Positions 19,000 to 28,730 of a DNA stretch of 64,000 nucleotides are shown here, piece after piece (the stretch's first letter is position 1; the number at the start of each line of letters is the position of its first letter). Below the pieces are notes generated by a model. The model worked only from the letters and a program-made list of their open reading frames with translations, was not told the origin of the DNA and ran no database searches. Both the position numbers and the translations under genes were made by a program. Source of the DNA: JACVRW01 sp963837445 (GTDB taxonomy: Bacteria; Actinomycetota; Thermoleophilia; Solirubrobacterales; Thermoleophilaceae); the NCBI GenBank assembly GCA_963837445.1, contig CAWINK010000016.1, forward strand, positions 310,001 through 374,000, read 5' to 3'.

Positions 19000-20790
19000 T
19001 TACCTCGCGCGCAGGGACAGCACGTCAACCACCATGTTGCGGTCGATCTTCGCGCCGATCTTGAGCGTGTAGCGCCGGCTCAGCAGCGACCGCTTCAGCT
19101 GGAGGTCCAGCCTGCCGCCGCCACCGATGTGACCGGTTGCGAAAACCTTGTCGTGGCGGGTCAGGCTCACGATGGTGCGTGTTGCGACGGTGCCGGCCCG
19201 CAGTCCGGTGCACACGGTGTGGGGTGCACGGTGCATGGTGCAACGCAGGCGGCGCGGTCGGGGGGTCTCTGCGCCTGGTCGGGCGAGTCACCGTCGACGC
19301 CGGGGGCACCAGGGGCACCAGGGGCACCAGGAGTGCCGGGAGCGCCCGGGGCGCCCGGATCGCCCGGGGTGCCGGGGGAGCCCTCGACGCCGGACCCTGT
19401 CAACGGGATCGTGGAGCTCGAGCCGGGGGAATTATCGTCCAGGACAAGCGACGCGTTGCGCACGCCGGCCGCGCCTGGCTCGAAGCTGACCGTCATCAGA
19501 CAGGTAACGCCTCGTCCCACCGCGCCCACGGCGGTGCAGCGGTCGTAACGGATCGTGTAGTCGCTTGCGGCGGGACCCTGCACGCTGGCCGCGGTCACGA
19601 ACAACGGGACCTGGCCGATGTTGCGGACAGGAATGAGCTGGGTGCCGTTGAGGCCGACCGTCTGATCCCCGAAGTCGATCGGGGGGACATCGATGTCGGT
19701 GATAAGGGAGAAGCGCTCGGCAAAGACGCCGCCGCCCTGATAACCGCCCACCATAAGGACTGTGCCGTCCGGAAGGAGGACTGCGACGCTCGTGGCAGCC
19801 GACGCCTGGGTATTGCCCGCGCTGTTCCACGAGTCGCTGACGGGGTCATAGATGTCTGGGACCGTGGCGGTGTTTCCGGCTGTGACGAGTACGGCCCCGT
19901 TGGAGAGAGAAGTGGCTGTTGGGACCGATCGGGTCACGCCCATACTCCCGGCGGTCGACCAGGTTCCCGCGGCCGGGTCGTAGCGCTCACTGTTGTTGAG
20001 CGTCTGAGAGATTCCAGTTCCACCGACCACGAGCACGCTGCCGTCCGGCAGCCGAGCGGCAGCGTGGACGCCACGCGCGGGATGCATGGACCCGGTCGGG
20101 GTCCAGGTGTTGGCCACGGGGTCGTAGAGCTCGGCGCTCGACAGGGCGCCAGAGCCCGGAAAGCCGCCGGCCACGAGCACGGTGCCGTCCTGCAGGAGTG
20201 TGGCGGTGGCCCCGTGACGGGCCATATTGAGGCTGGCAGCGGCGGACCACGTGCCGGTGTTCGGGTCGTAGATCTCAGTGCTCTGGAGGACCGCTCCGTT
20301 CGAACCGCCGACGGCGATGACCCTGCCGTCGGCCAGCCTCACCGTGGCCTGGTTACGGCGCGGGGTCGTCATGGCGCCGGTCGGCGACCAGGTATTCAGC
20401 GCAGGGTCATACAGCTCGGCGCTCGCAATGGCCGACCCAACCGAGACTCCGCCTTCCACGAGCACCTTTCCATTCGCGAGCAGATCCGCCGCGTGGTCGA
20501 AGCGTCCGACGCTCATGGTTCCCGCGGTCGACCATGTGCCGGTCGAGGCGTTATAGCGCTCGGTGCCGGCCATTCCTGAGCCGTTGTAGCCACCGGCTAC
20601 CAGCACGGAGCCGTCTGCCAGAGTGGTCGCAGTGTGGAGGTAGCGCCTTGGCTCAGGCCGCCCGTCGACGTCCAGGCTTGTGGCACAGCGGCCTGGGCGG
20701 TGCGACTCCGGCGGTCAACGCGAGCGTCGCCAGGATCGCGAATGAAACAGCCAGCAGGAGGCGCAATGGTCCGCGCGTAAGTTGGAGCAT
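19000..20790 (-). CDS. Secreted Kelch-repeat protein with ASPM/SPD-2-like domain and collagen-like linker
   Basis: Modular exported protein. The N-terminal signal MLQLTRGPLRLLLAVSFAIL begins at 20790. Six to seven Kelch-type blades follow, each with a YDPxTGTWSxxGxM segment and an LxDGxVLVxGG segment, over nt 19730-20640. Next is a beta domain with VGLNGTQLIPVRNIGQVPLF (ASPM-SPD-2-Hydin type), a Gly-X-Pro collagen-like stretch, and a C-terminal beta module ending KIGAKIDRNMVVDVLSLRAR at 19000. The 479-codon core (19167-20606) is open; frame changes near 20650, 20700 and 19240 join it to both ends. Likely an extracellular or cell-surface binding protein. Confidence 0.75.
19288..19384 (-). repeat. 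Collagen-like Gly-X-Pro coding repeat
   Basis: On the minus strand this encodes about ten G-x-P type triplets (GTPGDPGAPGAPGTPGAPG and neighbours). At DNA level it is a 9-bp-periodic run of GGGGCACCA/GGGGCGCCC-like units. It links the ASPM-type domain to the C-terminal module of the Kelch protein. Triplet repeats of this kind form collagen-like triple helices in other bacterial surface proteins. Confidence 0.8.
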
Positions 20791-20850
20791 CTCCCACCAT
20801 CGGCAGCCCGGACGCGACCGAAGATCGCCCTGGTGAGGTATTACGACATC

Positions 20851-20870
20851 GGCCCCGCCGTGGCGGGGCC
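20851..20870. terminator. Strong GC hairpin, possible terminator
   Basis: GGCCCCGC CGTG GCGGGGCC is a perfect 8-bp stem with a 4-nt loop (extendable to 9 bp with a 2-nt loop). It lies 8 nt past the stop of a short minus-strand frame (20878-21036). No T-run follows on either strand, so termination activity is uncertain. Confidence 0.4.
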
Positions 20871-20877
20871 TCTCAGG

Positions 20878-21036
20878 TCAGTGGCCGAGCAGCATCTCCA
20901 GCCGCTCGGTGCTGCGCTCAAGGTCACGCGCGGTGGATCGCCTGGTTGCCGCGTGGCGTTGTCTTGCGCCAGGTCGGCTGATCCTCGTGACGTTCCACAC
21001 TCTCCCGCTGCTGCGGCTTGCAGTCGTGTTCTCCAT
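20878..21036 (-). CDS. Possible small protein, low confidence
   Basis: 52 residues from the ATG at 21036 (MENTTASRSSGRVWNVTRIS) to the stop at 20878. The end RDLERSTERLEMLLGH looks like a natural amphipathic helix, whereas the middle is Arg/Ser-rich as in shadow frames; a frameshifted small gene is possible. The remainder of the 20791-21120 gap shows only the adjacent hairpin and no other convincing gene. Confidence 0.25.
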   Translation of the reverse strand: MENTTASRSSGRVWNVTRISRPGARQRHAATRRSTARDLERSTERLEMLLGH

Positions 21037-21128
21037 AGGGTCCGAAGTCCTCCCTCGGAATCGAGTCCCTTCATACAAGCGTTCCGGTTTGAAGGCGGGC
21101 TAAACGTTCTGGCGAGGTAGCGTGCGGA

Positions 21129-21798
21129 TTGTTGCTTGCGCTGCTCTACGACATCCACGGCAACCTGCCCGCTCTCGAGGCGGTGCTCGCGGATGCGAAG
21201 GACGCCGACGGCTTCGTGCTCGGCGGGGACTACGCCACCGCCGGCGCCTGGCCGCGCGAGACCGTCGAGCGGCTGAAGCAGCTCGAGAACGCCACCTGGA
21301 TCCGCGGCAACGCCGACCGCTGGCTCGTGGACCGCCACGACGCCCCGGCGCCGATCGACGCCATCGCCGAGCACGACCGCGGAGCTGCTCGGCGACGAGC
21401 TGGTGAGGAGCTGAGCACGCCTTCCGGAGTCGGCGACGATCGACGGCACGCTGTACTGCCACGCCTCGCCGCGCTCGGACATGGAGACCTTCCTCCCAGG
21501 CCCGGCGAGCGGGACGAGGAGCTGCTCGGCGGCGTCGAGGCGCGCCGGCTCGTGGTCGGGCACATCCACATCGCCTTCCGGCGCTCGGGCCCGGCGGGAT
21601 CGAGCTCGTGAACCCCGGCAGCGTGGGAATGCCGTGGGACGGCGACCACCGCGCCGCCTACGCGGTGATCGACGGACGATCGCGTGGAGCTTCGCCGGGT
21701 CGCGTACGACTGGCAGACCGCCGTGGCCGCGGTGCAGGGACTGGGTGGGAGAGCTGCCCGCGCGCCGGATGGAGCTTGCCCGGTTTCAGGTGGATTGA
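21129..21798 (+). pseudogene. Metallophosphoesterase (YfcE/MJ0936-like), frameshifted
   Basis: Calcineurin-like phosphoesterase fold in broken frames. The dimetal motifs appear in order: YDIHGNLPALEA (D-x-H), FVLGGDYATAG (GD), WIRGNADRWL (GN[H/D]), VVGHIHIAF (GHxH) and NPGSVGMPWDGDHRAAYAVI. The end is ELPARRMELARFQVD at 21798. The frame changes about four times (near 21380, 21460, 21600 and 21690). All metal-binding motifs are intact, so indel errors are more likely than decay. The start is probably the GTG or TTG at 21122-21129; a TAGCGT hexamer lies just upstream. Confidence 0.7.
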
Positions 21799-21816
21799 CT
21801 GCTAGCGTCCCGCCGC

Positions 21817-22443
21817 GTGCGCCTGTCGAACGTCCTCTCCTCCGGCGACCGCCAGTTCTTCGACCTGTTCGAGGAGGCGGGCGGCAACATCCAACGCGCG
21901 GCCGGACTGCTCGAGGAGCTGCTCAAGGAGTATCCCGGAGCGCAACGAGCTGGCCCGCGAGATCCTGATCTGCGAGCAGGACGGCGACCGGATCACGCAC
22001 GACATCATCCAGCGGCTCAACCAGACGTTCGTGACCCCGATCGACCGCGAGGACATCTACTCGCTGGCCTCCGCGCTCGACGACGTCGTCGACTACACCG
22101 AGGAGGTCGCCGACTACCTCGGGCTCTACAAGATCGAGGCGCCGATGGACGCAGGCGCAGGACCTGGCGCGCGTGCTGCACGCGGCGCGGCCGCCAGATC
22201 GCCGAGGCCATGCCGCGGCTGCGCGGCTTCAAGGACATCTCGCACTACACGGTCGAGATCAACCGGCTGGAGAACGACGGCGACCGCATCGTCCGCGAGG
22301 CGATCGCCTCCCTGTTCGACAACGGGATCGACCCGATGGTCGTGATCCGCTGGAAGGACATCTTCGAGCGCCTCGAGGAGGCGATCGACGCCACGGAGCA
22401 CGTGGCCAACATCCTCGAAGGCATCGTCATCAAGAACTCCTAA
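21817..22443 (+). CDS. DUF47 family PhoU-like protein, Pit accessory, two frame changes
   Basis: All-helical PhoU-related protein of about 208 residues, the typical partner and regulator of PiT phosphate transporters. Conserved pieces are MRLSNVLSSGDRQFFDLFEE, TPIDREDIYSLASALDDVVD, RGFKDISHYTVEINRLENDG and RWKDIFERLEEAIDATEHVA. The central part (about 21945-22170) lies in a different frame from both ends, so two compensating indels are present. GTG start with TAGCGT 8 nt upstream. pit follows 8 nt downstream. Confidence 0.8.
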   Translation: MRLSNVLSSGDRQFFDLFEEAGGNIQRAAGLLEELLKEYPGAQRAGPRDPDLRAGRRPDHARHHPAAQPDVRDPDRPRGHLLAGLRARRRRRLHRGGRRLPRALQDRGADGRRRRTWRACCTRRGRQIAEAMPRLRGFKDISHYTVEINRLENDGDRIVREAIASLFDNGIDPMVVIRWKDIFERLEEAIDATEHVANILEGIVIKNS

Positions 22444-22451
22444 GCGAGCGT

Positions 22452-23581
22452 ATGGGCAGCGAGATCATCGTCGTGATCGTCGTCGCGACGGCGCTCATCT
22501 TCGACTTCACGAACGGCTTCCACGACACCGCGAACGTCGTGGCCACGTCGATCTCCACGCGTGCGATGCCGCCGCGGATCGCGGTCGGCTACGCGGCGGT
22601 CCTGAACTTCGTGGGCGCGTTCATCTCGCTGGCGGTGGCCGCGACGGTCGCGAAGGACGTGGTGGAGATCCAGGCGAACTCGATCGGCCTGCTGGCGGTC
22701 TTCGCCGGGCTGGTCGGGGCGATCGCATGGAACCTCGTCACCTGGTACTTCGGGCTGCCGTCGAGCTCGTCGCATGCGCTGATCGGCGGCATGGTCGGCG
22801 CCGTCTTCGTCGCCGAGGGCGCCGACGCTGTGTTCTTCAAGGAGGGCATCCTCGGCAAGGTGATGATCCCGGCGCTCGTGGCGCCGACGCTGGCGTTCAT
22901 CGTCGGTGGCCTCGCGATCCTGTTCCTCTACCGGATCGTCGGGCGGCTGCGGCCGGGGCCGGTCACGTCGGGATTCCGCTTCGGCCAGGTCATCTCCGGC
23001 GGGCTGCTCGCGCTCGCCCACGGGACGAACGACGCGCAGAAGACGATGGGCGTGATCACGCTGGCGCTCGTGGCCAACGGGACCATCGCGGCGGACGACT
23101 TCCACGTGCCGGATTGGGTGGTGGTCTCGTCTGCGGCGGCCATCGCGCTCGGGACCTACGTCGGCGGCTGGCGGATCATCAAGACGATGGGCAGCCGCAT
23201 CCACAAGATGGACTCCGGCCCAGGGCTTCGCCGCCCAGGGGGCGGGTGCCACCGTGATCCTCGCCGCCTCGCACGTCGGCTTCCCGCTCTCGACCACCCA
23301 CACGATCTCGGGCGCGGTGATCGGCTCCGGCGCGGCGAAGCGGCTCTCGGCCGTGCGCTGGGGCGTGGCCGGGAACATCGTGGTCGCCTGGATCCTCACC
23401 CTCCCGATGGCGGCACTGTTCGGCGGGCTGACCTATCTGGTCACGCGGGTGTTCGGTACCGGAGCGGTCGGTCCGATCGTGGTTTCGACGGCATGCATCG
23501 GCGCGGCCGCGCTCCTGTATGCGCGGCGCTCGCAGCAGGCCGGCGTGCCGCCGCGGTGCCGCCGGCGTGGAGGGCTCATGA
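22452..23581 (+). CDS. pit: PiT-family inorganic phosphate transporter, one frameshift
   Basis: Low-affinity phosphate permease of the inner membrane with about ten hydrophobic helices. The duplicated PiT signature is present in both halves: DFTNGFHDTANVVATSISTR in the N-terminal half, and ALAHGTNDAQKTMGVITLAL later. FGLPSSSSHALIGG and GFPLSTTHTISGAVIG are the paired re-entrant motifs. The frame shifts near 23215 (after RIHKMDS), where the continuation in another frame is ILAASHVGFPLSTTHTISGA. The exact end is obscured by a second shift; I place it at an ATGA overlap with the next gene. Confidence 0.85.
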
Positions 23582-23819
23582 TCGCGTCGATCGTCGACAC
23601 CGACGCGCTTCTTCAGGTGATCTGGGTGTCCCTGATCGCGGGGGTGGGCGTGCCGTCGTGCTACGCGCCTCGCGATCCTCGGCAGCACGCGGGCGGTCGA
23701 GCTCGGGAGGAACGGGCAGGCCTTGCGAGGCCGTGCTCTTCGGCATCGTGGGACGTCTCGGGCTCGGCGTCGTGATCGCGTCGATCGTGTTCGGCATCCT
23801 CACGCTGCTCAACGACTAA
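23578..23819 (+). CDS. Small membrane protein at end of the phosphate cluster
   Basis: About 80 residues: MIASIVDTDALLQVIWVSLI begins a first TM helix, a polar loop with STRAVELGR-type sequence follows in another frame, and LGLGVVIASIVFGILTLLND ends the protein as a second TM helix. One or two indels (near 23665 and 23725) split it. The position directly after pit suggests a transport-associated role. Its stop overlaps the stop of the convergent aminotransferase gene. Confidence 0.55.
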
Positions 23820-24905
23820 CGGCCGCGAGGCGCGAGCTCGGCGAGCCGCTCGAGCTCCTCGTCGCTGTTCCACGCGCCCACGGAGGCGCGCGCGTACGAG
23901 CGGCCGGGGATGCCGCGGATCACGACGCCCTCGGCCGCCGCGGCCTCGATGAACGCCTGGCGGGTCCGGCACCTGGAACGAGACCAGCGTGGAGCAGCCG
24001 CGCGGAGCGACCTTCACGCCGCTCTCGGCTCAGCAGCTGCGCCAGGCGGCCGGCGCCCGTGAAGCCGCGCTCGTAGCACCGCCCCGAGTCCGGCCTCCTC
24101 GAGCACGTCAAGCGAGCGTGCGCCCACTCCACGTGGTGCGGAACCGGGAAGCCCGTGGTGAGCCGGCGGGCGTCCGGCCAAAGCGCCGGCTCGAGCCCGC
24201 GCTCGGGATCCTCCAGCGCGTGGTAGCCGCTCCAGGGCGCGGGCAGGTCGGGCACGAGCTCGGGGCTCCGTACAGGTAGCCGATGCCGCCGGGGCCGCAG
24301 AGCCACTTCTGCCCGGAGGCGGCGTAGAAGTCGCAGCCGAGCGCGGTCACGTCGGCCGGGACCGCGCCAAGGCCCTGCGCGCCGTCGAGCAGCGAGGAGC
24401 GCGTGCGAAGCGGCGAGCGGGGCGGTGTCCATCACCCGCCCGGTGGCCCACGAGACGTGCGAGGTCACCACGAGGCGCGTCTCCGGGCGCACCGCCTGCG
24501 GAAGCTCCTCGAAGGGCACCACGCGCACGCTCACGTCGCGGCGTGTCGCGTGCGGTGGCGAGCGGCCCCAGCACACCCGGGTGCTCCTCGTCGCTCGTGA
24601 GGATCTCGTCGCCGGGGCGGAGGTCGACGGCGTGAAGGACGGCGTTGATGCCGTCGGTGGTCGAGCCGGTGATGGCCACGTCGGCGGGGGTCGCGCCGAG
24701 CAGCACGGCAACGCGCCCGCGCAGCTCGGCGATCCGCTCGAGCTGGGGCTCGAACCACTGCTTGCTGCTGCGCCCCAGCTCCACCTGCTCCCGCAGCGAC
24801 GCCTCCGCCGCCTCGAAGCGCCGCGCTCGGCACCGGCCCGTTCGTGCCGGCGTTCAGATAGGCCACCCGCTCGACGACGGGGAACTGGGCTCGGAGGTCC
24901 TCCAC
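23816..24905 (-). pseudogene. Class V aminotransferase (cysteine desulfurase-like), frameshifted
   Basis: PLP-dependent fold-type I enzyme in several frames: RVAYLNAGTNGPVPSAALRG at the start, ITGSTTDGINAVLHAVDLRP and GDEILTSDEEHPGVLGPL, then DFYAASGQKWLCGPGGIGYL with the Schiff-base lysine in GQKW. The end is WNSDEELERLAELAPRGR at 23816. It most resembles the SufS/CsdB/selenocysteine lyase side of the family. At least four frame changes occur. The GTG at 24905 has TAGTAT 9 nt upstream. Sequence on each side of the breaks is well conserved, arguing for indel errors. Confidence 0.75.
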
Positions 24906-24914
24906 GCGAGCCGC

Positions 24915-24924
24915 ATACTAGGCT
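24915..24924. promoter_or_regulatory. Overlapping divergent -10 elements
   Basis: ATACTAGGCT holds TAGGCT on the plus strand (24919-24924, 10 nt before the MBL start) and TAGTAT on the minus strand (24920-24915, 9 nt before the aminotransferase start). The two hexamers share two base pairs, so the promoters should compete. Confidence 0.45.
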
Positions 24925-24934
24925 GCGCCCGACC

Positions 24935-25673
24935 ATGATCATCGAGCGCTCAATGCAGGCGGAATGGCTCTCAAATGCGTACCTCGTCGGGGACGAGGAG
25001 AACGGGAAGGCGGTCGTGATCGACTCGGGCGGACCGTCCGGGCCGCTGCTCGAGGCGGCCGAGCGCCACGGGCTCGACGTGGAGCTGCTGCTCCTGACTC
25101 ACCACCACGGCGACCACGTCGCGGAGAACTCAGTATGGAAGGAGCGCCACGGCGTGGAGATCCTGGCCCACCCGATCGAGGCGAAGCTGCTCGACGACGT
25201 CGACCGGACGATCGAGCCCGGGGAGACCATCGAGGTCGGCGGCCTGGGGATCGAGTCGATCCTCACGCCGGGCCACACGGCGGGGATGCTCAACTTCGTG
25301 GTGAACGGCACCGACGTCTTCACGGGCGACACGCTGTTCAAGGGCTCCGTCGGCGGCGTGCGCGCGCCCGGCTCGACGAGCTTCGAGGACCTCAGGCACT
25401 CGATCATGGACGTGCTGATGAAGCTTCCGCCCGAGACGCGTCGTGCATCCCGGGCACACCGACCCGACGACGATCGGCGACGAGTGGGAGTCGAACGCCT
25501 TCGTGCGGCTCTGGAGCGGGCTAGACGAGGAGGGCACCGAGAGCTGCAGCGTGGAGGGGCAGGACGCGACGCTGGTGCTGTGGGCGCCCGACTACGACGG
25601 CGGCAACAAGGCGTGGGTCCGCTGGCCGGACGGCAGCGACGACATCGTGCCCGGAAGCAGGGTGCGCCGCTGA
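24935..25673 (+). CDS. MBL-fold metallo-hydrolase (glyoxalase II-like), one frameshift
   Basis: Binuclear zinc hydrolase of the metallo-beta-lactamase fold, about 245 residues. LTHHHGDHVAENSVW is the HxHxDH motif, TPGHTAGMLNFVV and FTGDTLFKGSVG carry further ligands, and VHPGHTDPTTIGDEW supplies the last histidine after the shift. A single base is missing near 25440 (LPPETR joins VVHPGHT in another frame). The C-terminal part (ATLVLWAPDYDGGNKAWVRW) is an unusual extension after the normal domain end. Substrate unknown; context with fumarylacetoacetase suggests aromatic catabolism but is not proof. Confidence 0.8.
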
Positions 25674-26411
25674 CGCCCCACGAGCTGCTGGGCGGGCTGA
25701 TCGACCACGCGGCTCTGTTCCCGCCGGCCAGCATGACGCTGCCCGACGCCCTCGACGAGGACCGCCAGGCGCGTGAGAGCCCGTACGGCTGGGTCGTCGG
25801 CCGCTTCGTGGTGCCGGCCGCGCGGCTCGCGGAGCTGCCCGACGACCGGCCTGGACTGAGCGTCGTCCTGAGCGACCTCGACGATCTGGCCCTGCTCGAC
25901 GGCGCCGCCGACGTCGAGGCCCTGGAGCTCGTGCTGCCGAGCGCCCGCCCGGCGTCCGCCGACATGGTGGCCACGTACACGCGGCTGCGGGCCCTCGACG
26001 TGGAGACCTACTTCGAGCTCGTGTTCGACGAGGGCTGGCGCGACAGCGTGCCCGCCGCGATCGGCGCGGTGGCCGCGATCGGCGGGCGCGTGAAGCTGCG
26101 CTGCGGCGGCGCATTCGTCCCGTCGATCGAGCAGGTCGGACTGGTGATCGCCTGCTGTCGAGATGCCGGCGTGCCGTTCAAGGCCACCGCCGGGCTTCAC
26201 CACCCGGCCAGGCGCGGGGACGAGCACGGCTTTCTCAACCTGCTCGCCGCGGCCACTGCCCCGCTCGCGCAGCGTGGAGGACGTGCTTGCCGAGGAGGAC
26301 GGCTCGGCGCTCGAGGCCGAGCAGGCCGGCCGCGAGCTGTTCACGAGCTTCGGCAGCTGCAGCTGGCGAGAGCCGGTCGAGGGCCTGCGCGAGCTGGGGA
26401 TGCTCGCGTGA
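25670..26411 (+). CDS. Hypothetical protein next to fumarylacetoacetase, one frameshift
   Basis: About 247 residues: HELLGGLIDHAALFPPASMT, VGRFVVPAARLAEL, VVLSDLDDLALLDGAADVEA, then VKLRCGGAFVPSIEQVG and GVPFKATAGLHHPARRGDEH. Alternating beta strands and helices suggest a TIM-barrel-like fold, but I cannot name the family. The end SFGSCSWREPVEGLRELGML lies in another frame (shift near 26270). No ATG or GTG fits the N-terminus; CTG at 25670 would overlap the MBL stop, so the true start may be masked by an error. It overlaps the next gene by 4 nt. Confidence 0.65.
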
Positions 26412-27484
26412 CGCTGGCGTACGGAGTGCTGCGCGGCGGCGGAGTGTGCGCCCGCGTGGGGGAGGAGGTGGTGGACCTGAGCCAGCTCGACCCCGTCTTC
26501 GATGCTCCGTCGCTGAACGCGTTCATGGCCGCCGGTCCGGAGGTCTGGCGCCAGGCGGGCTCCCGGGTGAACGAGGGCCGCGAGTTGTCCGGATGCGGAG
26601 CTCGGGCTGCCGATCGAGGTGGCCGACTACGTGGACTTCTACTCGTCGCTCGACCACGCGACGAACCTCGGCCGCATGTTCCGGCCGGACGCCGAGCCCC
26701 TGCTCCCGAACTGGCGGCATCTGCCGGTCGGGCTACCACGGCCGCGCCGGGAACGGTCGTGCCGAGCGGGACGCCGGTGCGGCGGCCGAGCGGCCAGCGC
26801 CCCGGCCCTGAGTTCGGGCCGAGCGCGCCGCCTCGACATCGAGCTGGAGGCCGGCTACGTGATCGGCACCCCGAGCACGATGGGCGAGCCGGTGCCCATC
26901 GACCGCGCGCTCGACCACGTGTTCGGCATGGTGCTCGTGAACGACTGGTCCGCGCGCGACATCCAGGCCTGGGAGTACCAGCCGCTCGGCCCGTTCCTCG
27001 GCAAGTCGTTCGCCACGTCGGTGAGCCAGTGGGTCGTGCCGCTCGACCGAGCTGGCCGACCGCCGCGTGCCGCGCGAGCCGCCAGGACCCGCAGCCGCTC
27101 GCCGTACCTGCGCGAGGAGCCCTGGGCCTACGACATCCCGTTCGAGGTCGAGCTGGACGGCACGGTCGTGGCGCGCTCGAATACGCGCCACCTCTACTGG
27201 TCGGTCGCGCAGCAGGTGGCGCACCTGACCGTGAACGGCGCGAGCCTGCGCACCGGCGACCTGCTCGCCACGGGCACGATCTCCGGCCCCGAGCCCGACG
27301 AGCGCGGCAGCCTGATCGAGCTGAGCTGGAACGGCACGGAGCCGATCGAGCTTCCGGACGGCTCCACCCGCACGTTCCTCGAGGACGGCGACGAGGTGGT
27401 CCTGCGCGGCGACCCGCTCGGCGAGGTGCGCGGCCGGATCGACCCGGCGCCGGCTCGAGGGACGCGGCTACGCTGCCAGCGCTC
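26408..27484 (+). pseudogene. Fumarylacetoacetase, multiply frameshifted
   Basis: Hydrolase of the FAH family, the last step of tyrosine/homogentisate degradation, cleaving fumarylacetoacetate. The pieces YVDFYSSLDHATNLGRMFRP, HVFGMVLVNDWSARDIQAWE, YQPLGPFLGKSFATSVSQWV, ARSNTRHLYWSVAQQVAHLT and GDLLATGTISGPEPDERGSL are close to canonical FAH, including the calcium-binding acidic residues in DWSARD. Frame changes occur near 26595, 26735, 26830, 27045 and 27110. The 3' end is not resolved and probably abuts the next start. GTG start overlaps the previous gene by 4 nt. Confidence 0.8.
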
Positions 27485-28730
27485 ATGGCCGCCGCCGACC
27501 TCCAGCCCATGGCGATCGCGCCGCGCGCGCCGGGCGATTACGCGCCCGCCGCGGGCGGGCGCGCGGTCGAGGCGCTTCAGGACGCCGCCGAGCCGCTGCG
27601 CGGCGCGCGCGTCCTGCACGTGAGCGCCGCAGGCGCGGAGGGGAGGGTCCCCGAGTTCCTCGGCGGCCTGCTGCCGCTCGCCGCGGGCGCCGGGGTGGAG
27701 ATCGAGTGGCGAGTGCTGTTCGGCTCGTCGGAGCTGCGCGCCACGTCGACGGCGCTGCTGTCGGGGCTGCGGGGCGGCGAGTCGGCCATCGAGGACGCCG
27801 CCTGGGAGGAGTACCTCGAAGCCTGCGCGCACACGGCCGCTTCCCTGCATGACGGCTACGACGCGGTCGTGCTGCACGACGCCGCGCTCGGGCTGGCAGC
27901 GGGCCTCCGAGACGCGGCGAGCGGCGGCCCGGCGGTGCTGTGGCGCATCCACGAGGACGCCTCGCGCGCGGAGCCTGACGCGCTCGCGCGAGCGGGGAGC
28001 CTCGCCGAGCGCTGCGCGGCTGTGCTCGTCTCGGACGAGTCGTTCGCGCCGCCCGCGATTCAGGATGCGCCTCCAGGTGGCGCCGCCAGGGATCGACCCG
28101 CTCGACCCGCGCAACCTGGAGCTCGAGTCGCGGCTGCCGGGCCGGGTGGTGCGCCCGCTCGGCGTGGACCTCGAGCGCCCCTTCTGCCTCCAGGTGCTGG
28201 AGCTCGACCGCTGGGACGACCCGCACGCGGGAATCGACGCCTTCCACGCGGCCAAGGCCGAGGAGCCGGAGCTCCAGCTCGTGCTCGCAGCGCTGCTCGA
28301 CCGCGCGTCCACCGAGAGCTGGCAGGCCGCCAAGGAGATCTCCGACTACGCCGAGGGCACCGACGACGTGCTGCTGCTCACGAGCTACGAGGGGCTCGGC
28401 AGCCTCGAGCTCGGCGCGCTCCTCCTGCTCGCGCGGGCGGTGATCGAGCGATCGCTCCGCGAGGGGTTCGAGCTCGCCCCGTTCGAGGCGCTCTGGAAGC
28501 GCACCCCGGTGGTGGGCGGGATTCCGCTGACGGTCAGGGACGGGGTGGACGGCTTCCTCGCACCCGATCCCGAGGAGGCGGCCGCGAGGATCGTCGAGCT
28601 GGTGCGCGACCCTGGGCTCGCGATCGAGATGGGCCGCGCCGGGCGCGAGCGGGTGCGCGAGCACTTCCTCGTGACATCCGCGCTCGAACGCGAGCTGCAC
28701 GCGGTCGCCGCTACGGTGCAGGCCCCATGA
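27485..28730 (+). CDS. TreT-like (trehalose synthase-type) GT4 glycosyltransferase, one frameshift
   Basis: About 415 residues of a GT-B fold glycosyltransferase resembling trehalose glycosyl-transferring synthase. RVLHVSAAGAEGRVPEFLGG, AVLWRIHEDASRAEPDALAR, VAPPGIDPLDPRNLELESR and LLLTSYEGLGSLELGALLLL match the TreT layout, and FEALWKRTPVVGGIPLTVRD is the typical donor-binding end. The normal DPQP segment is replaced by LHDAALGLAAG, so true trehalose synthesis is doubtful. A frame change lies near 28062. It overlaps thrS by 4 nt (ATGA). Confidence 0.75.
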
